Source: Candidatus Brocadia sinica JPN1 (lineage in GTDB: Bacteria; Planctomycetota; Brocadiia; Brocadiales; Brocadiaceae). Taken from it: DNA of 64,000 bases. Shown here piece after piece: positions 9,764-18,377 of the stretch (positions are counted from its first letter, which is position 1; each line of letters begins with the position of its first letter). The notes beneath the pieces were generated by a model. It saw nothing but the letters and a program-made list of their open reading frames with translations, was not told where the DNA came from and did no database searches. The stretch is taken from contig NZ_BAFN01000001.1 in the NCBI RefSeq assembly GCF_000949635.1, positions 2,655,673 through 2,719,672 on the forward strand, in the 5' to 3' direction. Position numbers and translations under genes: made by a program.

Positions 9764-9940
9764 AAAAAAATGAATTATTATTTGTTTTATTAAGAAGTAC
9801 GTAATCAGATAAGATAATAAGATAGCTGCCTACCCTAACCTTGCTTGTAAGTGACAACCGTAAAGAAATAGGTTATACCCAGTATTCGTATCCTTCGATA
9901 ATTTGGCATATGTGCCCATTTTCCATTCGCACAATTTTAT

Positions 9941-10042
9941 GTAGGGCGGGCATTGCCCGCCATAATCAATCTATTTCGGTACAATCCATCATGCAGAACC
10001 CACCCCGATTGCTCAATTTTTGGTAGGCGGTGCCTACCCTAC
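9941..10042. repeat. MITE-like element, copy 1
   Basis: A 102-bp unit with GTAGGGCGGGCATTGCCC at the left and the reverse complement of GTAGGGTAGGCACCGCC at the right. These are inverted terminal repeats, and each terminus is itself palindromic. The interior contains a GGGTTCTGCAT block (minus strand) shared with copy 2 at 14754-14885. No transposase is encoded. It may be mobilised in trans. Confidence 0.75.
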
Positions 10043-10134
10043 CTGGCTTCAATCGTATCTATACGCTCATTTTGGAGATTACGCTGTACAATGGATAATT
10101 CGGTCTGTTGCTCATCTTGTATTGAGACTTTCAT
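10039..10134 (-). pseudogene. Small ORF cut by the MITE-like element
   Basis: A 31-codon reading frame starting at an ATG (10134) preceded by AAGGGT, giving MKVSIQDEQQ... and ending at a TAG formed by the first bases of the MITE-like element. Beyond the element the minus strand is open again in more than one frame, so this looks like the 5' end of a small gene interrupted by the insertion. I do not recognise the product, and it may not be a real gene. Confidence 0.3.
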
Positions 10135-10298
10135 AATTTACCCTTAGTTTTAAAAGTATGAAATGACTAACGTTGAAGTATGCATACCAAGGACCGTTCC
10201 ATTTCATGCTGGTTTAGGCTTGAAGTCTGAACCGAAATGTTTTGATCTATAAATATGCAAGCTCGAACCAACGAAGAGGTATTTTTTGAACAGAAAAA

Positions 10299-13200
10299 TT
10301 ATTTATTTTTAACCTTCACGGTCACTATCGTCTTCAAGCCAGCAGATTCAAATTCGACCTTTGTCTTACCAGCTTTCTGTGTGGCTGTAATCGTAAACAC
10401 GGCTTCACCGTTTGTGTCTGTATCTTGACTTAACGGTGTAACCGATATACGCTTCTTACCTGACTTAACCGTGGCGGTTACTGTATTAACAACTGGTGAA
10501 CCGTCAGCACATGTTACTAACACTGTTATTTTACCGGTTTCTTCCCTCCCGAGTTTCAGCGTCTTTGGAGATGTCACGATATTTGCAACCTCACAAGGTG
10601 TTGGCGACGGAGTCGGTGTGGGTAATATAGCTGTTTTAAAGTTGTTTTCGCTTCCATACGTGATTCCTGTACTGCTCTGAGCAACTATCCTGTAATAATA
10701 AATGGTTAGAGCAGACAATCCACTTATATTGATACTTACAGATGTATCACTCAATCCACTGACCGTTTGTGTAGATGAAGTACTACTATATGATCCACTA
10801 GTAGTGCCGTATTCATACCATGATGTTGCTGCCAGTCCATTAGCATTAACTGTCCCATTCAATAAAGCAGAATCATATGTTACATTTGAAGCAAACCCCG
10901 TTATAACATTGGGTGGTGAGGCAGAAAGATTACTATCAAAAAATGATATAAATGCATCAAGACCCTCATAACTATGAGAAGTATCATAAGCATCTATTGT
11001 TGTTGGAAAGTTCATTGAAGCTGTCGAACCAGTCACATAAACATTATCACCTGAATTCATAGCTATGGCAAAACTCTGTTCCTCGCTGTATCCGCCCAAA
11101 AATGTGGATGCAATGAGGTTTGCCAAATTTCCGCTAAACTTTGATACAAAAGCATCTGCACTACCATTAAAAAAAATATCATAAGCGCCAAAGGAAGCAT
11201 CAAGGGTCGTTGGAAAATTTGATGACTCAGTTAAACCAGTCACATAGACATTTCCACTTGAATCTATGGCTATAGCATTGGCATAATCACTTGAAGAACC
11301 GCCTAAAAATGTGGATGCAAGCAGGGTTGTTAAATCATCACTTAGTCTCGATACAAAGACATCACCATTACCGTTAAAAGAAGTATCATAAGTATCCGTA
11401 GTTATTGGAAAATCTGCTGACCCTGCTAAACCTGTTACATAGACGTTGTTACTTTTCCCTGACGTCATTGTTATAGAATGAGCAGTATCACCTGAAGAAC
11501 TTCCTAGATAAGTAGATGCAAGCAATCTTGTTAAATCTCTGCTTAGCTTTGCTATAAAAACATCATTACTGCCATTGAAAGAAGTATCATAAGCGGTCGT
11601 AGATGTTGGAAAGTCTGATGACTGAGTATCACCAGCTACATATATATTCCCATCTAAATCTATGGTCATAGAATAAGCAGACTCATTGGACGATCCCCCC
11701 AAATATGTGGATGCAAGCAGAGTTGTTAAACCGCTATTAAATTTCGATATAAAAATATCACTACCGCCATCAAAAGAAGTATCATAGGCATCTGTAGATA
11801 TTGGAAAATCCGATGATAAAGTTCCGCCAGTCACATAGACATTTCCACTTGGATCTATCGCTATGGCATTGCCATAATTATAGGCAGAACCTCCCAAATA
11901 GGTAGATGCAAGCAGGCTGCTTAAATCGCCTTTAAGTTTTGATACAAAGATGTCGTAATAACCGCTATTATTGTAAGAACTATCATAAGTGCCGGGGGTT
12001 GTCGGGAAATCTGATGACCATGTGTAACCAGCCACATAGATATCCCCGCTGGAATCAATGGTGATAGAAGAAGCACTATCCGATCGAGAACCACCCAAAA
12101 ATGTAGATGCAAGGATGCTTGTTAAATTCCAGTTTAACTTTGATATAAAAACATCACCCGTACCGTTAAAAGAAGTATCATAAACACCTAGAGTTATTGG
12201 AAAGTTTAATGACGCAGTTGAACCAGTTACATAAATATTCCCATCCGAGTCAATGGCTATAGAATGAACACTATCCCATTGAGACTCACCTAAATATGTA
12301 GATGCAAGGAGGGGGTCGATGATGAGTTCCTTTGTTTTGTCGTAGGAGGCTACCTTGAAACCGTATTCTGATTGCGGATTTTGGACTTCGGATTTCGGGT
12401 TTGAGAGGTTTGCTTCTGTATGCTGAATTCGATATTCAACAGCCACATCCACCCTCTTTCCATCAATCTCCTGATAAGCCACAGGTTTTGTAAATTTTAC
12501 AGGCCCAAGCTCTGTTTCTACCACAAGTTCTCCGTCTTCGTTTACCTTTAATCCCCCTGTGTCTCCCTTTAGAGAAAGGGGGTTGGAGGAATTTATGCCA
12601 CTCAGACTGATCTTTATCTGATCAGGGCTTGCTCCTGGCTTCACATAAAAGAGTTTTTCTACGTTATTCCCATAAGCCCTCAATTTTAAGTCTATTCCCT
12701 TATAAACCTCACCAAGATTTATCACCTCATATGTTGAGATATTGGTCTTCCACCTTGATGCGTCTTTCCTTTTGAAATAGTTTACCTTCGTTATGGCCTT
12801 TCCTTCGCCTTTGATTTTGTTGACCTTGCCGCCGATGAGTGTTTCTTTAAGGGCAAGTCCTCTTATTTCAGATTTCGGAGTCTGGATTTTAGATTGCGAA
12901 AATGTGTAATCAGCATTTTGAGAAACAATTTTGGGTATCGGATCAAAACATGAAATTAAGAACAAGTCGAAAATTTTGGATTTAGGTTGGATGACGTTAC
13001 CATTTACTTGAGGTCCATAACCCGTTTTCCTGACTCCTGATCTCAGACCACAGAATCTTGTTTCTTGCCCTTCGTCCCTTCCCGGTAATGAATAGACGAT
13101 CTCCCCGTCTTTCGTTACAAAAACTGTTCCACCAAATGTGTTGGCATAAAACTCCACTCTTTCATCGGTCTGTCCCATATTGGCTATGAAAGGTATCTGG

Positions 13201-13361
13201 AGTTTTTTGGTCTTTTGAATAACCTCTGCCTGTGATGGTTTGTCTGCACCCATCTGTCCAGCAAAAAGGGTTTTCGAGAAAGACATTGTGAGCAAAAGAA
13301 CTGTCATGTATCCAAAGGTGTTAAACTTGCCGCATGTAAGACTAAAAGATGCGTTTCTCAT
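10299..13361 (-). CDS. Large secreted SBBP beta-propeller protein with Fn3-like and Ig-like C-terminus
   Basis: A 1020-residue exported protein of unknown function. A signal peptide (about 1-34, ending near LFAG) is followed by an N-terminal domain typical of SBBP proteins (about 40-345, with LIDPLLASTYLG at its end). Seven SBBP repeats follow (about 350-810), each with the pattern IAIDSSGNVYVTG...FPTT...YDTSFNG...DVFVSKL and starting ASTYLGG or ASTFLGG; seven repeats fit a complete seven-bladed propeller. The C-terminus is an Fn3-like domain (IYYYRIVAQSSTG), a TPTPSPTP linker and the Ig-like module shared with the protein at 9011-9763. It is likely cell-surface or extracellular. ATG at 13361. 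Confidence 0.88.
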   Translation of the reverse strand: MRNASFSLTCGKFNTFGYMTVLLLTMSFSKTLFAGQMGADKPSQAEVIQKTKKLQIPFIANMGQTDERVEFYANTFGGTVFVTKDGEIVYSLPGRDEGQETRFCGLRSGVRKTGYGPQVNGNVIQPKSKIFDLFLISCFDPIPKIVSQNADYTFSQSKIQTPKSEIRGLALKETLIGGKVNKIKGEGKAITKVNYFKRKDASRWKTNISTYEVINLGEVYKGIDLKLRAYGNNVEKLFYVKPGASPDQIKISLSGINSSNPLSLKGDTGGLKVNEDGELVVETELGPVKFTKPVAYQEIDGKRVDVAVEYRIQHTEANLSNPKSEVQNPQSEYGFKVASYDKTKELIIDPLLASTYLGESQWDSVHSIAIDSDGNIYVTGSTASLNFPITLGVYDTSFNGTGDVFISKLNWNLTSILASTFLGGSRSDSASSITIDSSGDIYVAGYTWSSDFPTTPGTYDSSYNNSGYYDIFVSKLKGDLSSLLASTYLGGSAYNYGNAIAIDPSGNVYVTGGTLSSDFPISTDAYDTSFDGGSDIFISKFNSGLTTLLASTYLGGSSNESAYSMTIDLDGNIYVAGDTQSSDFPTSTTAYDTSFNGSNDVFIAKLSRDLTRLLASTYLGSSSGDTAHSITMTSGKSNNVYVTGLAGSADFPITTDTYDTSFNGNGDVFVSRLSDDLTTLLASTFLGGSSSDYANAIAIDSSGNVYVTGLTESSNFPTTLDASFGAYDIFFNGSADAFVSKFSGNLANLIASTFLGGYSEEQSFAIAMNSGDNVYVTGSTASMNFPTTIDAYDTSHSYEGLDAFISFFDSNLSASPPNVITGFASNVTYDSALLNGTVNANGLAATSWYEYGTTSGSYSSTSSTQTVSGLSDTSVSINISGLSALTIYYYRIVAQSSTGITYGSENNFKTAILPTPTPSPTPCEVANIVTSPKTLKLGREETGKITVLVTCADGSPVVNTVTATVKSGKKRISVTPLSQDTDTNGEAVFTITATQKAGKTKVEFESAGLKTIVTVKVKNK
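10930..12311 (-). repeat. Seven tandem SBBP coding repeats
   Basis: Tandem degenerate repeats of about 190-200 bp inside the large secreted-protein gene. Each encodes an ASTYLG/ASTFLG start followed by IAIDSSGNVYVTG-like and DVFVSKL-like segments. Seven copies are visible. Drift between copies is moderate, so they are old but recombination-prone. Confidence 0.8.
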
Positions 13362-13704
13362 AATCTTATTTCCTCCGGCATTAATGGTTTTGATCTATCA
13401 TCTGTTGAATTATGATAACCATGAAAGCTGTTTTTCGATCAGGTTTTTGGTGAATTTCTTTGAATTTTTTGTGTCCTACCTTGTTCCCAGTCCGGCTTGG
13501 AAGCCAGGTTGTTAGTGAAACTCTGCTTCACGCAAAACCGACTTTTAAATTAAAAAAATAAGTTCCCAATTCGCAATTCAACGATATCAATCAGTCGTAA
13601 CGTCGGGCATCAGGCGCGGCTGAAAGCTAAAGCCCTGCACGCCGTAGTCAGGAGCAATGGATAGGAAAGAAATTCTTACTCCAACGCAACCTGGATCATC
13701 TTTT
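13362..13704. other. Intergenic region with a decayed palindromic repeat
   Basis: 343 bp. Around 13475-13535 the pattern TTGTTCCCAGTCCGGCTTGGAAG...GAAACTCTGCTTCAC resembles a decayed copy of the TTCCCAAAC/GAAACTCAGTTTC palindromic repeat at 54109-54214. The stretch 13600-13680 is richer in G+C and belongs with the DUF5677 gene downstream. No gene seen. Confidence 0.4.
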
Positions 13705-14502
13705 CTATGCAGGCATCTCCCCCAGAGCAGCCTGGAATTGACTCGTGAACCCTGCACATAATTGAGCCCGATCCTCGTTAAAAATAGACGAGATTGTTTT
13801 GAGAGCTTCAGCCATAACCATGCCAGCAAGACAGAGAAATTTCGCCGAATTGGCGTCTGAAGGGCCATACTTGAACCCTTGGATTGCTTTTTTTGTTTCA
13901 TCGTAGTCGAGGTAGGATTCCAAATCCCAGGCTGTTGTATGGACTGCACCACTCAAGATCGCGTATGCGGTCGCGTAGACATCGTGACAATCAGCCCGGC
14001 GTGCAACATCCTCAATCTTTAGCGGCTTGATATTCTGCTCTTTTATCGTTTCACTGATGTCCCGAGCGAGGGTATCATCCAGCGTTTCTCGAAGTGCATC
14101 AAGACTTGAGCTGCTTGAATTACGTATACGATTGACCAACCCCTTTCGAGAGATGTGAAGCTGGTCTAAGTATTCCTTGAGGAATGTGGGGTCCTTGTGA
14201 ATGGCCATAAGGCAGAAATAGGCTTCGAGATAGGCTCGGAACACAACGCTACTGACCGACATCATACCGTGTTCAACGGCGATAAACATTCCTTGGAACA
14301 ACTCCATCAGGCGCGCAAACAGCACAGCTGTGGTTGTGTGCAATTCGCTCGTAACGTCAACAGCCCGGCCGCTCAGAAATCGATGGCATTCCCGGTTTAG
14401 CTTGCGGATAGTTGTAAACACCGTAGCGTGCCGATTCTTATGATCTGCAATCCAGTTACAGATGCTGCCTTCGAGGAAACCGTTTTCATCGATTCTGCTC
14501 AT
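13705..14502 (-). CDS. DUF5677-type protein of unknown function
   Basis: A 265-residue soluble protein, largely alpha-helical, resembling DUF5677-type proteins (central 'RAYLEAYFCLMAI' helix and a later S-x-x-VHTTAWDLE segment). The function of the family is not established; members often sit in accessory DNA. Codon use is richer in G and C than in the neighbours, and the gene stands alone between repeats and an IS element, which suggests horizontal acquisition. The ATG start at 14502 has no clear Shine-Dalgarno sequence. A 7-bp perfect palindrome (14528-14542) lies 25 bp upstream. Confidence 0.65.
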   Translation of the reverse strand: MSRIDENGFLEGSICNWIADHKNRHATVFTTIRKLNRECHRFLSGRAVDVTSELHTTTAVLFARLMELFQGMFIAVEHGMMSVSSVVFRAYLEAYFCLMAIHKDPTFLKEYLDQLHISRKGLVNRIRNSSSSSLDALRETLDDTLARDISETIKEQNIKPLKIEDVARRADCHDVYATAYAILSGAVHTTAWDLESYLDYDETKKAIQGFKYGPSDANSAKFLCLAGMVMAEALKTISSIFNEDRAQLCAGFTSQFQAALGEMPA

Positions 14503-14953
14503 TACAAATTAATTCCAACATTAATTAGCCGTTACTAACGGCCGTCTTAATATACGGCTATGAGCACATATAATACCCTTACTTGTGAGGTATTATACGC
14601 CTATTTTAGTCATATAATAAAATTAATAAAGACTTGGCAATAAAATGTAACAGATTTATTATTTTATTCAAAAAGAAAATAAAATATATGCCCCTAAATT
14701 ACTGGATCAGGTGCGTGCTGTAATTCTGTGATCCACTATGGTTATGTAGTTATGTAGGGTAGGCACCGCCTACCAAAAACCGGGCAATAGGGAGGGTTCT
14801 GCATAAAAGACATGTCCTCGTAATAATGGCTATCGGGTCGAAATGGTCTTGGCAAAGATTTATTTTGGCAGGCATTGCCCTGCACTTGGATAAATCACTT
14901 CTGTTATTTAACACTTGCAATTTTTATTCCTTCATAGATAGCCATTTTCCTTT
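14503..14953. other. Intergenic accessory DNA with palindrome and MITE-like copy
   Basis: 450 bp between the DUF5677 gene and the IS element. It holds the palindrome GCCGTTA-C-TAACGGC (14528-14542), an AT-rich stretch, the MITE-like copy 2 (14754-14885), and the displaced 3' end of the HEPN gene (stop codon at 14932-14934 on the minus strand). Confidence 0.6.
14754..14885. repeat. MITE-like element, copy 2 (inverted relative to copy 1)
   Basis: Starts GTAGGGTAGGCACCGCC, continues with a block matching the complement of copy 1 (TACCAAAAA, GCAAT, GGGTTCTGCAT), then diverges, and ends in a palindromic GGCAGGCATTGCCCTGC related to the other terminus. The interior is about 30 bp longer than in copy 1. 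Same element family, inverted, and more decayed. Confidence 0.65.
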
Positions 14954-14962
14954 AAAAATTTC

Positions 14963-16278
14963 CAGCATTGTCCGGTTAAGTTTTTGCGTGGTCATAATTT
15001 TTAGCATGTTCTTTGAAATTGTAGTTGCCAAAAGGAGAAAAGTTTAAGTTTCTGGCTTCATTATTTATTTTGATTCTCAACTCTCTGACTCTTTTGATAG
15101 AAACTTTTTCTTTGAAATTATTGTGACAGTAAATAGCAAGTAGAAGATAGGTAATTAACCCTGCAAGTATTTGAACCATTAATCCGTGCTGTGATCGTGC
15201 GATAAGATGATAGACCTTGAGGTGGCGCTTCCACCAACCAAAGAATATTTCAATATTCCAGCGAAGCTTGTAAAGAGAAGCGATATCTTCAGCAGTAAGG
15301 TCATGGCGGTCAGTTGCAACCCAATACTCTTTAGCGTCTATCCAATACCCGATAAGGCGAACAGGTTTTTCTGTCTGATTCACCTGGGGTGTTCCAAGCA
15401 GGACAAGGGCATCATAAAAGACTATGCTCCCTGGCTTGAGAGGATTGGTTTTTATAACGGATTTATTTGTATTCTCTTTGATACGGCAGACAAAATGCTT
15501 TCCTTCTGTCTGCCATAGGTCAAAGTCTTTATGGCACTGATAATAACGGTCCATGATTCCCGTCTGACCAGGGGAGAGTATTTTGTTTACGAAAGGGCGT
15601 TCGTCACCTTTACCATCGGTAAGGTAAATTTTTGATGGAATAGAATGGTTAAGATTAAAACCAAGGTGGGCTTTTGCTTTTTTTGCCCCCTTTCGGTAAT
15701 CTGCCCAATGCATGGAAAGGACTGCGTCAATGAATGAACCATCAATACTGACGAGTTCCCCCAGATGTTCATATTCCTGGGGGAGCACCTTTGTGGCATC
15801 GGCTTGAAGTTTCGTGAAAATAAAGAGGAGTTGCTCGATGCCTCTGTGGTTGATGGCCTCGAAAAAGCTGCTCTTTTTGATACCGTCGGGAGGCGCTATT
15901 TCGGTTCTGGCAAAATCATCCTCTTGGAGTTCCTGAAGGAGATCTCTGCCTGAGGAATGTTCTTGGAGATGGTAATAAATAAGTGCTTTGAGTTGTTGTT
16001 CGAAATTCATCTGCAACGGCCTGTTTCCTTTTGATTCAAGAGGTGGCACCGAATGAAAAATATTCTGTACAGGACTAAACAGTTCATGAAACGTGGGAAT
16101 TTTTTGCTGTTTGCAAAACGGATCAATGGTATATGGCATTTTTATAACTCCTTTATAGTTAAAGTGTTATAAAAATTTTGCCATCATTGACTATTTCAAA
16201 AAGTCAAGCAAAAAATACCTCTTTCTTAAAAAATTTATTGTCTTTTGTTTTACGCAAATTTCTAACCGGACAATGCTG
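14963..16278 (-). mobile_element. Complete IS4-type insertion sequence, 1316 bp
   Basis: Both ends read inward CAGCATTGTCCGGTTA (16 bp identical), extending to 23 of 27 matches with a shared TTTGCGT. The element is flanked by a perfect 9-bp direct repeat, AAAAATTTC, at 14954-14962 and 16279-16287. It carries one transposase gene. The 9-bp duplication and a YxxRWxIE transposase fit the IS4 family. The insertion split the 3' end of a HEPN gene; removing the element and one repeat copy restores a reading frame that ends seven codons later. The perfect repeats suggest a fairly recent event. Confidence 0.92.
14976..16139 (-). CDS. IS4-type DDE transposase
   Basis: A 387-residue transposase that cuts and joins the ends of the surrounding IS. 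Catalytic residues can be placed: the first Asp in SIDGSFID, the second in MDRYYQ, and the Glu in YKLRWNIEIFFGWWKRHLK, a typical YREK-like signature. The N-terminal region (about 1-110) matches the helical domain that precedes such transposases. The frame is full-length and uninterrupted, and both IS ends are intact, so the element may be active. The stop lies 13 bp inside the left IS end, as is usual for compact IS elements. Confidence 0.95.
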   Translation of the reverse strand: MPYTIDPFCKQQKIPTFHELFSPVQNIFHSVPPLESKGNRPLQMNFEQQLKALIYYHLQEHSSGRDLLQELQEDDFARTEIAPPDGIKKSSFFEAINHRGIEQLLFIFTKLQADATKVLPQEYEHLGELVSIDGSFIDAVLSMHWADYRKGAKKAKAHLGFNLNHSIPSKIYLTDGKGDERPFVNKILSPGQTGIMDRYYQCHKDFDLWQTEGKHFVCRIKENTNKSVIKTNPLKPGSIVFYDALVLLGTPQVNQTEKPVRLIGYWIDAKEYWVATDRHDLTAEDIASLYKLRWNIEIFFGWWKRHLKVYHLIARSQHGLMVQILAGLITYLLLAIYCHNNFKEKVSIKRVRELRIKINNEARNLNFSPFGNYNFKEHAKNYDHAKT

Positions 16279-16661
16279 AAAAATTTCCGTATTTTATCAG
16301 ACATTTCACCTGCCTCCCTTTTAAATTCAAAAAAATCATCCCTGGTAAATACGTATGATGGATTATAGTCAGCCTCTTCCCGGTATTTCATGAGTTTTGA
16401 AAATATGTGTGAAGCCTTTGGCTCAAAAATGCCCTCCTTTACAAAATGAAGACTAAAAAGCCGGAGCGCCCCTTCGTGGCTCTTGGGTTCGAGTCCTTTT
16501 GTTAAAAGCAATGCCTTGATGCTGTGAAGAAGAAAATAGTATAGTCTGGAAACGGCGTCATTGAAAAAACCATTATCGTGAAGAAGATTAGCAGCATCCA
16601 GTGCTTTGGCTGCCCGTTCAATTTCTTCATGGATGTTTATTCTTTTATTTTTTTCTATCAC
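16191..16661 (-). pseudogene. HEPN-domain protein with 3' end replaced by IS sequence
   Basis: The HEPN partner of an MNT/HEPN pair (COG1895 type). Visible features are helix 1 with AAKALDAANLLHDNGFFNDAVSR, the conserved RLYYFLLH segment and YREEADY. HEPN proteins of such pairs are usually ribonuclease toxins or nucleotide-binding partners neutralised by the MNT enzyme. The IS inserted after ...SDKIRKF, so the present frame runs on through the IS terminus for about 30 foreign residues. The undisturbed gene would have ended KIRKFLKENGYL at the stop now at 14932-14934, giving 134 residues. The GTG start at 16661 overlaps the MNT stop by four bases (translational coupling). The altered protein may still work. 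Confidence 0.85.
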
Positions 16662-16960
16662 AGCGGTATCCCCTCTCTTTCGATATCAAGCGCAATACGT
16701 CTTTCTTGCCCTTTAAGACGGTCAAACTCTTCCTTTGAAAGTACTATAGCGGATATTGGTTGGAGATATTTGAGTTCTATTTCAGCCACGGCATCAAGGA
16801 TTTGATTCTTGAGTTCCCTTGTCAGTCCATGGACTATGATCGCAATATCGATGTCGGACTCGTCTTCATAATCTCCCCTTGCCCTTGATCCAAAAAGGAC
16901 CATTCTCTCTAAACGATTGCCTAAAAATCCTTTCAGGTTATCTTTTAGTTCGATTAACAT
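16658..16960 (-). CDS. mntA: MNT-type minimal nucleotidyltransferase (antitoxin of HEPN pair)
   Basis: A 100-residue nucleotidyltransferase with the fold signature GSRARGDYEDESDIDIAII, supplying GS and the D-x-D metal-binding pair. In studied MNT/HEPN modules this enzyme adds AMP to the HEPN toxin and neutralises it. The start is the ATG at 16960, with AAAGGA six bases ahead, rather than a longer frame overlapping the oxidoreductase. It begins 28 bp after the FAD oxidoreductase and overlaps the HEPN gene by four bases. Whether it targets this particular HEPN protein is inference. Confidence 0.87.
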   Translation of the reverse strand: MLIELKDNLKGFLGNRLERMVLFGSRARGDYEDESDIDIAIIVHGLTRELKNQILDAVAEIELKYLQPISAIVLSKEEFDRLKGQERRIALDIEREGIPL

Positions 16961-16988
16961 CTTATTCCTTTGAATGTATGAGGTGTTA

Positions 16989-18326
16989 TTATTCATTCTT
17001 TCGTAGCAGTGAACGCGCTGTAACAAGAAACAGGTTTATTAAGAGCCTTGGGTGTACACTCTTGAAAAAGATATCTTTATAAGGGGCATTCCCGGTTACC
17101 GAATTCCATAATACCTCATTCATCCGTTTGGTTTCCCAAGTATCCGGATGTTCAAACATGTATTTTATATGACTTGATACGAGGTGTTTCTCTCCGGATA
17201 TGATATCATTTGCAGTGAGGATTACGCTTCCATAGACATTGTCTCTGCCCAAGAGTATTTTTGCTGGATTGAAATATCCTTTTTCAAAATCCTTCTCCGT
17301 CACACCCTTTTCAAATGCGGTCTTTGCAGCCAGTTGTGCCGTGGTAAATGCAGAATCTATACCGTTTTTATAGGTACGGGATATCCCGGCATCCCCGATA
17401 ATAACAAACCTGTTTGTGTACGGATGTCTGGCATGATTAACCGGTATCTTCGGGAAACAGATGCATCGTTTCTTTACATCATCCCAGCCTTTCGGGAGCA
17501 TCTCCTGTATTTTCGGTTGGTTTAAAAACTCATTTAGCAGGGTCTTGTTCATCTCTTTGGTTCCCACAAGGCATATGGTCAAAAAATCTCCTTTGGGGAT
17601 AAATGAGGCGAATCGTATAAATTTTAAGCCCAAGGAGAACACGTAGATATTGTTTCCATACAATGCATTATTTACCGCTCTTGTAGGGTAAATATCCATG
17701 ATACAGGTTTGAACGGTTTTCGGGGGGATATAGCCAAAACCTAATTTCTGTAATTCATAAAGGGTGTCTGAGTTGACCCCAAAGGCGCCTACGACGAGGT
17801 CGGCTGTATATTCGGTTTTTGAAGCTTCTTTTCCATAGGTAAGTTTTATTGAGTCTTTTGGATTTTTGGGTATTTGAATATTTGTTACAGGATCGAGAAT
17901 AACCTGGGCTCCCATTTCTTTAGCGTGTTCTAAGAGAAAATAATCAAAACTTTCACTCACGTCGCGATCGGCGAACCTGGGCCCGCTGCCACGAAATACC
18001 GTAACAATCCTGGTCTTGTGGGGATAGTGTAAAGGTATGCCATATTCAGGTACCTGGAGGAAATACCCTTCTATTTCTTGCTGGATACATGAGGGGGGAA
18101 GGTGGATGTTATGTTCCGGAAGTTTCCTGAGGAGCGCCTCGGAAAGCACACCCGCACTCATGTTACAACCGGGGGCACCTTTCCTGGCAAAATCTTTTTT
18201 CTCGAAGATTGTTACCGAAACCTCAATGCCTAACTGCCTTGCATATGTCAAGGCGAAATGTGCAAAAAAACTCCCGGCAGGACCACCGCCAATAACTGCT
18301 ATTTTTGCCCCATTTTTTAGCTGCAT
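16989..18326 (-). CDS. FAD-dependent oxidoreductase, geranylgeranyl-reductase-like
   Basis: A 445-residue flavoprotein. The N-terminal FAD-binding motif is AVIGGGPAGSFFA (about 10-22), and FVIIGDAGISRTYKNGIDSAF near 310-330 is the second FAD contact of the p-hydroxybenzoate-hydroxylase/geranylgeranyl-reductase fold. Members reduce isoprenoid chains or hydroxylate aromatic rings; the substrate is not visible here. CNMSAG at about 55-60 keeps the family's small-residue turn. It is followed by the MNT/HEPN pair, an unlikely functional partner. ATG at 18326. Confidence 0.75.
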   Translation of the reverse strand: MQLKNGAKIAVIGGGPAGSFFAHFALTYARQLGIEVSVTIFEKKDFARKGAPGCNMSAGVLSEALLRKLPEHNIHLPPSCIQQEIEGYFLQVPEYGIPLHYPHKTRIVTVFRGSGPRFADRDVSESFDYFLLEHAKEMGAQVILDPVTNIQIPKNPKDSIKLTYGKEASKTEYTADLVVGAFGVNSDTLYELQKLGFGYIPPKTVQTCIMDIYPTRAVNNALYGNNIYVFSLGLKFIRFASFIPKGDFLTICLVGTKEMNKTLLNEFLNQPKIQEMLPKGWDDVKKRCICFPKIPVNHARHPYTNRFVIIGDAGISRTYKNGIDSAFTTAQLAAKTAFEKGVTEKDFEKGYFNPAKILLGRDNVYGSVILTANDIISGEKHLVSSHIKYMFEHPDTWETKRMNEVLWNSVTGNAPYKDIFFKSVHPRLLINLFLVTARSLLRKNE

Positions 18327-18377
18327 GTGTATATGAAATCCTCATCCCAAATACTTTAGTGAGGCATTTGCATACAG

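Larger units (their letters stand above)
9764..10298. other. Intergenic region between the two secreted-protein genes
   Basis: 535 bp between paralogous minus-strand genes. It contains the MITE-like copy (9941-10042) and the short ORF that runs into it. The rest is AT-rich with no further gene seen. Confidence 0.5.

Noticed and set aside
10471-10971. Plus-strand frames opposite the SBBP gene
   Set aside because: Shadows of the tandem coding repeats on the other strand.
13590-13680. Possible integron attC-like site after the DUF5677 gene
   Set aside because: The region is folded and G+C-rich, but I could not find the paired core and inverse-core boxes of an attC site, and no integrase is present.
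13587-13952. Minus-strand frame of 121 codons overlapping the DUF5677 gene
   Set aside because: Its first half is an alternative-frame shadow of the DUF5677 gene and the rest has no coding character.
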